DNA from: Saccharum officinarum
Taxonomy: Eukaryota > Streptophyta > Magnoliopsida > Poales > Poaceae
DNA length: 64,000 bases
Reading direction: 5' to 3'
Assembly (NCBI GenBank): GCA_020631735.1
Contig: CM036225.1
Location: 62,839,183 to 62,903,182 of the forward strand
Shown: positions 53,764 to 64,000 of the stretch, piece by piece
Layout: every line of letters begins with the position of its first letter
Position numbering within the stretch: the first letter of the stretch is position 1
Translations under genes and position numbers: made by a program
Notes under the pieces: model-generated
Database searches by the model: none
Told to the model about the DNA's origin: nothing
What the model saw: only the letters and a program-made list of their open reading frames with translations

Positions 53764-54655
53764 CCGCGTGCTGATCCACCGGCCCCCGCCGCCGCGGTGG
53801 CGCACCGGCCAGTGACAGACGGACAGAGTCGAGTCGCCATGACGCATCAGTACATCTTGCACTGTAGCAGCTGTTCCTTCTTCCTCCTCCCGCCGATATT
53901 TTCTCACTTGTAATAGTAGTTTTAAATTTGCTCCCTTTCGAGGTTGGTTGGTTCTTTCGATCGATCGGATTGGATTCAAAGGCTCCGCGGATTCTTTCTT
54001 CTCCTTTCTCTACTAGTAATAGCAGCAGTACCCTTGTTGTTTAGCTCGATCTTGCTCGTCACTCCATGATCATCGTATCATGCTCGTTCGTGCCTCTCAT
54101 CTGCAAGCGAGTTTGTTTGTTGGTAGCAGTAACACTTTGATCCTTACGAGCTTTGCCGGCTGGCAGACGCGTCGCCGTGCCGGCGCTCCGTGCTCGGAGT
54201 AATGAGAGGCGGAAAGCGAAGCCGAAAAGGTTCGGAGTCCATGGGCCACGCGTGCAAGCACCAAGCAGTGGAGAGGACGACCAAGGGGAGGAGGAAGTAC
54301 ACACACGGTGGAGGCCACTGGAGTGCCATTGGCAAACTGGCAGCAGGACCAGGGCAGCGGCATTCCGTTCCGGTGGCGCCAGGCCGCCAGCGGCCACCGC
54401 CCCCGACAAGGTCACATGCAGGGCCGGCGAGGCTTGAGGAACGGATCATCATATTCATCATATCGAATGAACGGGCCATGATCAGCGTATCGTATCGTAC
54501 GAGTATTAACTAGTGGCAACGCCATGACTTGGGGAGTAGAGCTCGAGCTCCAATTTTTTTTTTCAACAGAAAAAACTTTTTATATATCCTTCGGTGTCCG
54601 TGCACGTTTCACGTGACGCTACGAGTTGCATTTCCTTTCCTTCGTCTTCTGGCCA

Positions 54656-54925
54656 TGGGCCTGGTTTAGATGCATTCGGCGTTCCTGAATTCACGGTATA
54701 GTAATGTGCTGTACTGTAGCTACAGTGTCAGAACACTGTATCGTGTTTTGTTTTCAGTGTAAAAAATTGTCCAAAAATTGATTAGTTAGACTCAAAATGT
54801 TCGTCTCGCAAAGTACAACAAAACTGTGCAATTAGTTTTTTATTTCATCTACATTTAGTACTCCATATATTTGCCGACATTTTGATTTGATGGAAAATCT
54901 CTTTTTGCATAGTGAAATTTAGGGT
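54656..54925. mobile_element. MITE, TGTTTAG family, right end truncated
   Basis: Left end GGCCTGGTTTAGATG; landmarks AAATGTTCGTCTCGCAAAGT and TACATTTAGTACTCCATATA. The right terminus is not recognisable. The rest of 53764-54655 is LRX 3' flank without another gene. Confidence 0.6.
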
Positions 54926-54930
54926 AGGGC

Positions 54931-55401
54931 TGAGGCGAGTTCGGCCGTCGGGGCCTGCGCTGGACAGATCACCGTTGCTTCCTACGGCAACCGAGGAAGG
55001 ATGGGTCCATGTCCATCCTCGTGGGATCATGTGGGACTTCAACATGCTGTGCACGCTCCCCCAGTCCCCCTGCAATTCTTGTTCGTTCATTCAGGTAGAG
55101 GTAGCCAGATAGGGAGCGGCGCTGACCTACCAGCCGTCCAAAATCGCTTCAAAGTTCAAACTTCACAAATTTTTTAGTAGCAGCACGCACAAGATTAGTA
55201 CCGGGAAATGAAATCCAGATGGCAATTCGAAAACGTTCTGCACAGCTATCTCCGGGCGCAAATTTATTCGAATCCCAGGCCTCCTACAATCCAAGGCCCG
55301 GCCCCAAACACACCCTCGCACGATAAAGCTACTTGCTTGCTAGTCAACTCAGCTACACAATGGCATGCAGTGCAGCGCAGGAATGGCGGGCCTCTACTTG
55401 A
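54931..55401. other. Intergenic stretch downstream of HEMB and LRX
   Basis: Convergent 3' flanks; probably contains the HEMB 3' untranslated region (minus strand). No other gene or repeat is recognised. Confidence 0.4.
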
Positions 55402-58965
<3,564 letters not shown>

Positions 58966-59463
58966 GGCCTAGCTGCAACGGACGCCAATACGATGGATTC
59001 CACAGACATGGTCAGCAATTGGGAACTATATCTTATCTTCTTTATCTTCTAATGCTGAATAATTCGACCAAAATCGGAAGTGGTATTCTCAGAGTGAAAG
59101 AAATCAGGGGGATTGGAGATTGCTGTGTGCAGTCAAGAACTTGCAAATCTTGGAGAAGAAGAAGAGGAGCAGATGGCGGCAGGGGGGGGTTACCTGGACA
59201 CTGGAGAGGACGAGGAGGAGACGCAGCAGCACGAGAGGGGAGTTCGGAGAAGCTTCTAATCGCCTAATCCTGTGGCCTCGGTTTGGCGAGGGACGTTTGC
59301 CGATGGCGATGCCCGCCTAGTAGACCAGAGGCTTGCATTTCTTTGTCGCCTTCTTCCCAATGTTTGTCAGTTTCACCTACTCTCTATACAGCTCTGATTT
59401 GTGATTTCACACTTGGGGGCCTCTCTCAACTTTTTTTCTTAATTGGCAAAAGAAGAAGATTAA
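58966..59463 (-). promoter_or_regulatory. 5' flank of HEMB
   Basis: About 500 bases upstream of the HEMB start, with purine-rich tracts (AAGAAGAAGAGGAG). No gene is seen; probable leader and promoter. Confidence 0.35.
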
Positions 59464-59706
59464 AGCCCTGTTTATTTCCAAAAAAATTTGCAGAATTTTT
59501 CAAGATTCTCCGTCAAATCGAATCTTTAGACACATGTATGAAGCATTAAATATAGATAAAAAATAAAACTAATTACACAGTTTAGACGAAATGGACGAGA
59601 CGAATATTTTAAGTCTAATTAGACCATGATTGGACACTAATTGTCAAATAACAACGAAAATCGCTACAGTATCATTTTGTAAAAATTTTTGGAACTGAAC
59701 CCGCCC
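59464..59706. mobile_element. MITE, TGTTTAG family, TAA duplication
   Basis: Ends AGCCCTGTTTATTTCC and GGAACTGAACCCGCCC with TAA on both sides. Carries CGAGACGAATATTTTAAGTC. Confidence 0.78.
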
Positions 59707-59749
59707 TAAGTTGGCTCAAAGTCTAAACGGAAATGATACGGTGAGGACG

Positions 59750-60320
59750 TCCAATCCTCTGGACGCTCCTGTTCGTAGGCTGTAACATCAGCCCAATGGC
59801 CCAGTGGTCATAGCCTCTCGCCCACATGTCTGTAACCGTAGCCTGCTATCTTCGTTCCCCAGAAAAATCACTATAGCTCGAGCGGATGCGCTCTGTTGTG
59901 ACCACGCTCTGCCGCACCGCCCGGCGTTCTCCACGTTGACCAGGGCTCGACGGCCAATATCTCCACCGTGCCCAAGCGCGGCCGCCCACCTTGATCCCTC
60001 TCCATCGCACCTCCTCACTGCCCGCCATCTCTCTCTCCACCACGCCTCTCGCCCACCACGGTTTTCTCCAGCTCGCTAGCCGCCTTCTCCACCAGAGCAG
60101 CGACAACTCGCGCCGAACTCGCCATGGCTTTCTCCACCGGAGCGGCGACAGCTCGCGCTAGCACGAGATCGAGAGCGCCACCATCCAGCGTCGCGCCGAT
60201 CCACCTCTCCCATTGCAGAAGGGCAAGCAGGGGAGGCCTACGCCTGCGCCCCCATCCACCTCACGCCGTCGGCAGGAAGGGGAGGCCTGCGCCACCGCAA
60301 TTTCCCACCAGGTAGATCAT
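59750..60320. other. GC-rich noncoding segment with a short local duplication
   Basis: TTCTCCACC-GAGC-GCGACA-CTCGCGC occurs twice (about 60087 and 60130). Overlapping frames on both strands have no recognisable protein. It may be the 5' part of the repeat that continues as the TGTTGCAA array. Confidence 0.35.
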
Positions 60321-60329
60321 GCTCGCGCA

Positions 60330-61110
60330 GCGACGTTGTGTTTCAAGTGTTTCTAGACGTTTTTCAGACACGTTGCAAGCCTATGTTTCAACTGTTTTAG
60401 TTGTTTCAGATGTTTGTTTCAATTGTTTCGTGCAAATGTTGCAAAAAGTAGATCGGGATGTTGCATATGTTTCAATGGTTGTACACGTATGTTATAAGCG
60501 TCTATTCCCAATGTTTCATTTATTTTTTGGGCACATATATTGCAAGTGTTTCAGACGCATGCCTCAAGTGTTTCATCTGTCTTCTTTTGTATGTTACAAG
60601 TGTTGCATCTGGATGTTTCAAAAGTATATCGGGATGTTGCACAGGTTGCAATGGTTATGTTGCAAATGTTTCAGACGCATGTCTCAAGTGTTTCATCTGT
60701 CTTCTTGTTTGTTGCAAGTGTTGCATCTGAATGTTTCAAAAATAGATTAGGATGTTGCATATGTTGCAATGGTGTTTCAACTGTACTCCCTCTGTCCCTA
60801 AATATCTGTCATTTGCGCTTTTCAAGAAACAACTTTGACTAAATATATATTAAAAAATATTAATATTTATGGTACATAATTAGTATTATTGGAAAGATTT
60901 TTGAATCTAGTTTTTTTAATAAATTTATCAGGAGATCCAAACGTCGCACGTATTTTCTATAAATTGAGTCAAACCTGTGGCACGCACACCAACGACGATA
61001 GTTATTTAGGGACGGAGAGAGTATGTCCCAAATGTTTATCTATTTTAGATGTATATTGTAAATGTTTTATCTGGATGTTGCAAAAGTAGATCTGGTGTTT
61101 GAATGTTGTA
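60330..61110. repeat. Degenerate TGTTGCAA/TGTTTCA repeat array split by a Stowaway MITE
   Basis: Imperfect repeats of about 119 and 175 bases share blocks such as ATCGGGATGTTGCA, TTTCAGACGCATG and TCAAGTGTTTCATCTGTCTT. Similar text is known from repeats of grass genomes. The array resumes after the Stowaway insertion. Confidence 0.7.
60786..61021. mobile_element. Stowaway MITE, TA duplication
   Basis: Ends CTCCCTCTGTCCCTAAATA and TATTTAGGGACGGAGAGAG, flanked by TA. 236 bases, the usual Stowaway size. The ends resemble those of the MLE at 12941-19309, as expected for the mariner superfamily. Confidence 0.9.
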
Positions 61111-62182
61111 GTGGAACCCACCTGGCATAATTACCTGCTTGCAGCTGCTGGGTCCACATGCATGCGTGTGAGAGCGGAGGGACAAGGTAGCTGATGCTGA
61201 GCATGCGAGAGGCACCAAGGAAGCCCAGCCCAAACGGGAAGACGGCGAGGTAGCTGAGGACGAGGTGGACGGCGTGCAGTGTCGCGAAGGATTCCGCGAG
61301 CACGCCCTCGACGTCGGCGAGGAGGCGCGCGTACTCGATGGTGTACCATGCCGGTCTGCGGTAGCCGTGCACGGGCTCAAAGTCGAGGACGGCGGCCTCG
61401 AACCAGGAGTCGTGGAGGCCGTCCACGACGTAGCGGAGGAGCTCGCCGCGATCGGCGAAGCCAAGGGGGGCGCGGTGGTGCACGCCGCGATCGTTAAAGC
61501 CAGGGCGGACGCGGAGGAGAACGTTGCGGTCGGCGAAGTGGAGGCGGGCGCAGAGGAGCACGCCGTGGCTGGCGAAGCCGAGGTGGACGTGGACGCGGAG
61601 TAGAGAGGTTGCCCACGACGAACTCGCGGGCACGTTGGGCGAGCGAATCGTGGTCGAGCGCGGAGACGGGGAACGCTCAGTGAGGAGCACCTCGTTGCCG
61701 GTGGATGGGAGGACCTTCTCGTACAGTTCTACCACCTCCGGCTCCTTGTCCGAGGCGGGGATGTACTCGAGCTCCAAGATGCAGATCTGGACGGTGGACG
61801 CGAACCCCGTGAAGACGACGTCGGCGGCGAGGTCGAGGCCGCGCTCCTCCGAGGTGTGGGCCGACTACTCGAACAACCCTCCCCAGTTGTCCGGAACCAC
61901 CACGGCATCGACGGCGGCAGACCGTTGCTCGTAGATGTGCTTCTCCATGACGCGGACATGCTCCTCGAACCATCCGCCCCAGTTGTCGGCCACGACTTGC
62001 GGCGTCGCGCCGAACTACGTGAGGCCACCGGTGTGGAGCTCGACGGCGACGCCCCGTGGCTCCAGCGCGGCCATGGCCCGTGAGAAATGCTGCTCCATCC
62101 GAGCGTCGAACTCATCGAACCTCCTGCAGATCTCGTCGAGGAGGAACTGAGTAGAAGGAGAGATCTCGGTAGGGGAACTCAT
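61067..62182 (-). pseudogene. Gag-like or unknown ORF fragments of the LTR element
   Basis: The frame from 62182 reads MSSPTEISPSTQFLLDEICR and is rich in charged residues; it stops at 62015. A second open frame, 61777-61067, begins ELEYIPASDKEPEVVELYEK and contains imperfect repeats of an LGFADRG-type unit. Neither matches a family I know. The N-terminal piece resembles the short coiled start of some plant gag proteins. Confidence 0.4.
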
Positions 62183-62497
62183 GGTGCTATGGTTTCGAGA
62201 ATCGACTGTTCTGGTACCAATTGTTAGCAAACCAACTCGATTGCTCGAATCAAGTAGCAGGGATACAAGATATCAGGGGAAGGGAGTTTGGGCCAGTGAA
62301 GAAAGAAGAACTAGTACAGAAAGGTAGACTTGGAAAGGAGAAGAACAGTAAAGGAAAGGAAATATGTTTTCTGATAATTTGTTCGATGGCCTCCTGATGC
62401 TTCCTCCTCTTAGGTATATAGCTGCTGCCGTAGCTTGTTGTGTGGGCCGAAGGCCTATGGCCCATACCAGAGGTCCATCTGATGCTATCTCCTGACA
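61067..62497 (-). mobile_element. 5' part of a minus-strand LTR retroelement, truncated
   Basis: An LTR (62497-62222, TGTCAGG...CTAACA, 276 bases, with a CTATATACC TATA-like box) is followed on the minus strand by a TTGGTACCAGA primer-binding-type sequence and an ATG at 62182. No second LTR was found in the window, and RT and integrase are absent. The element is a fragment or a non-autonomous type. Confidence 0.55.
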
Positions 62498-63109
62498 TGC
62501 TGGCTGATGGAGCGCATTCGGGCAAGAGCGAGGTGATCAACCCATCTGAAGAAGTGGAAATGGAAGCCACCTCGCAATCCCAGGACATAAAGCCCCGAGT
62601 TCCTGAGGTAAGGTTTTCACGTTTACACATTGCCAGTTCTGGTGACTTCAATCAGTGGTCCGCTGACAGTCACGTGTTTTCTGGCATTTTCATGTGTTCA
62701 AGGCCATTCACTGAAGGTGGTTACTAAATCTCAGCGACAGAGCCCTCGAGGCGGGGACAAGAGTCAAGCTAGGAAAAGCTCTCCCAGTCCTTATCCTAAG
62801 GCGCCCATTGCACAGGTTTCTGATCCAGATCTAGTTGATAGCTCTTCAAGCAATGGTGATGCTGGTGCCAGTAAGAAAGTAAGTTAAACTTTTGTTATAG
62901 CTTATGAGTTACGATGTGCCCATCTATATTTTTATAGCGCTTATAGTGATATGCATGATTGCTACTATATTACTTCTAGGAATGTTTATGTGCCTTGCAG
63001 TTTGAAGTTTGAACCTTATACATTTTTGTTGTTGGTGATTTCATTAGAAGGCTGAAAAGAGAAGTTTCCGTCCAGTTGCCAAGGAGAGCCCATCACTTGA
63101 GGACTCAAA
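62498..63109 (+). CDS. Exons of an unidentified lysine/serine-rich protein gene, possibly continuing past the window
   Basis: Exon-like segments: one ending at 62607 (PSEEVEMEATSQSQDIKPR then VPE, donor GTAAGG); one ending at 62878 (GGDKSQARKSSPSPYPKAP ... DSSSSNGDAGASKK, donor GTAAGT); one at 63048-63109 (AEKRSFRPVAKESPSLEDS, acceptor CATTAG, donor GTAAGC). Exons two and three join in phase. The first-to-second junction does not join cleanly with the acceptor I can see. The LTR element abuts the left side, so the gene's 5' end may be disrupted. Function unknown. Confidence 0.4.
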
Positions 63110-63260
63110 GTAAGCTGTTTGATTCTTCGTTTTGCACGATTCCGTGTTGCTTCATGGTTTCTGTTTCTCATTTGAATTCTGGACTTAAAATCAGCGCTCT
63201 AAGCATCCAATTAAGCGAGGCCTCTGCTAACTTCTCAGATTGTGAGGAACTGATCCTAGC

Positions 63261-63345
63261 CAGTGTTTAAAAGGCGACTAGGCGGCAAGGCGCCACTGTT
63301 TCACAAGGCAGGCTGGGTACGTCTGGCGACGCCTTTGAAACACTG
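63261..63345. mobile_element. 85-base hAT-type MITE
   Basis: Ends CAGTGTTTAAAAGG and CCTTTGAAACACTG. TCCTAG is shared by both flanks as part of an imperfect eight-base duplication. Confidence 0.65.
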
Positions 63346-63460
63346 GTCCTAGTTCAGTTGGTTAGTGTGTACGTACGCTCAGACCACCTAAGTCAAGTCT
63401 CGTAAGGACGAATTTGGGTGCCTATTTCTTAATTAAAAAGACAACTAGTTTTTTCCTAGG
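63346..63460 (+). repeat. tRNA-derived SINE-like sequence, decayed
   Basis: TTCAGTTGGTTAGTGTG resembles a pol III A box, and CCACCTAAGTCAAGTC a degraded B box, with Au-SINE-like spacing. No TSD was fixed. Confidence 0.4.
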
Positions 63461-63769
63461 TTGGTTGGGTGTTTTAATTACCCAGATTACTTTGAGTGTG
63501 AAAATGCTATGAATTATTAGTACAACTATGTTTGCTATATATATTTTTGTAGCATAAGAGTATAGCATGATTTAATGAAGAGTAAAATGCACCATATGTC
63601 CATTAACTTTCGTAGGGGTGTCATCTAGGTCCATCAACTTTTAAACTGTATTTTTGGGTCCCTCAACTTTTTAAGTGGTCCACTGCAGGTCCATACCCTT
63701 TGTTTAACCTTAAATCTGATGTACATTTGCAGAAAACCCTCTCCTTTCTTTATCTTCTAAGTACTCACC

Positions 63770-63960
63770 CTTCCTGCTCAACGCACCAAGGGAGCAAAGA
63801 ATGGCGCACCCGCCAGCAGGTGAGCACACGCGGTCGAGTGCGGCGCGAGCACGTGAAGCCGAGCCGTCTAGCATGGCGACGGAGCCGCAGCGGAGCACGC
63901 TGTGGAGCTCACCAACGCACCGAGGGAGCAAAGAATGGCGCACACGCCCGCAGGTCCTGG
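63770..63960. repeat. Local tandem duplication at the window end
   Basis: CAACGCACC-AGGGAGCAAAGA then ATGGCGCAC-CGCC-GCAGGT occurs near 63779 and again near 63913. The preceding stretch 63575-63720 (ATATGTCCATTAACTTTCG ... GGTCCATCAACTTTTAA) looks like the end of another repeat. No gene is recognised. Confidence 0.6.
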
Positions 63961-64000
63961 CTCGTGATGCCCGTGGCAACAACAGACCGGCCGGCGTGAC

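Noticed and set aside
52599..53979. Long minus-strand and alternate-frame ORFs across the LRX gene
   Set aside because: They mirror the GC-rich, proline-coding sense strand; codon periodicity and motifs support only the plus-strand LRX frame.
62213..62222. GGTACCAA as part of a plus-strand promoter palindrome
   Set aside because: Read on the minus strand it is the TTGGTACC of a primer-binding-type site next to an LTR end, which explains it better.

Overview
The window is nuclear DNA from a grass. The best guess is a panicoid/Andropogoneae species (sorghum, sugarcane or Miscanthus type). Three things support this: spliced plant genes with GC-rich first exons, a very high density of grass MITEs, and nested LTR retrotransposons of typical grass lineages. 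A run of exactly 100 N at 4294-4393 marks a scaffold gap. No assignment rests on a database search; families were recognised from protein motifs, splice sites, terminal repeats and target-site duplications (TSDs).

Layout. 1-4293: the 3' part of a Ty3/gypsy chromovirus (Tekay type) with the start of its 3' LTR. 4394-12921: a decayed minus-strand Ty3/gypsy element of the Tat lineage (dual RNase H), with an antisense ORF beyond pol. 12941-19309: a 6.4-kb mariner-like element (MLE) with TA duplication, matching inverted ends, a broken DD39D transposase and a carried exon of a COBRA-like gene. 19311-22200: a MITE field. 22588-25807: a complete nine-exon leucine-zipper/DUF547 (MIP1-like) gene. 27593-28262 (minus): a four-exon gene for a small twin-CX3CX3C protein, divergent from 28853-38268 (plus), a ten-exon CCCH/FG nucleoporin (NUP42-like) gene. 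The last intron of that gene holds a foldback Mutator-type MITE, itself split by a young, intact Ty1/copia element. 39199-48904 (minus): a protein-kinase gene whose last predicted exon runs in frame into a DELLA-like GRAS sequence. This is a kinase-GRAS chimera with a 6.9-kb TE-packed intron. 51653-53763: a leucine-rich-repeat extensin (LRX) gene with one frameshift. 55402-58965 (minus): the twelve-exon ALA dehydratase (HEMB) gene with a one-base deficit in the transit-peptide exon. 59464-64000: MITEs, a degenerate repeat array, the 5' end of an LTR element and exons of an unidentified gene that may continue past the window.

The host genes look like an ordinary gene island: tetrapyrrole synthesis, cell-wall sensing, nuclear export, signalling. 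There is no evidence that they act as one pathway. The unusual biology lies in the transposons: gene-fragment capture by the MLE, kinase-GRAS fusion, nested insertions that enlarge introns, MITE hairpins, and an antisense gene inside a retrotransposon. Several single-base frameshifts (LRX, HEMB, GRAS part, gypsy pro/pol) recur in otherwise well-preserved frames, so draft-assembly base errors must be kept in mind.
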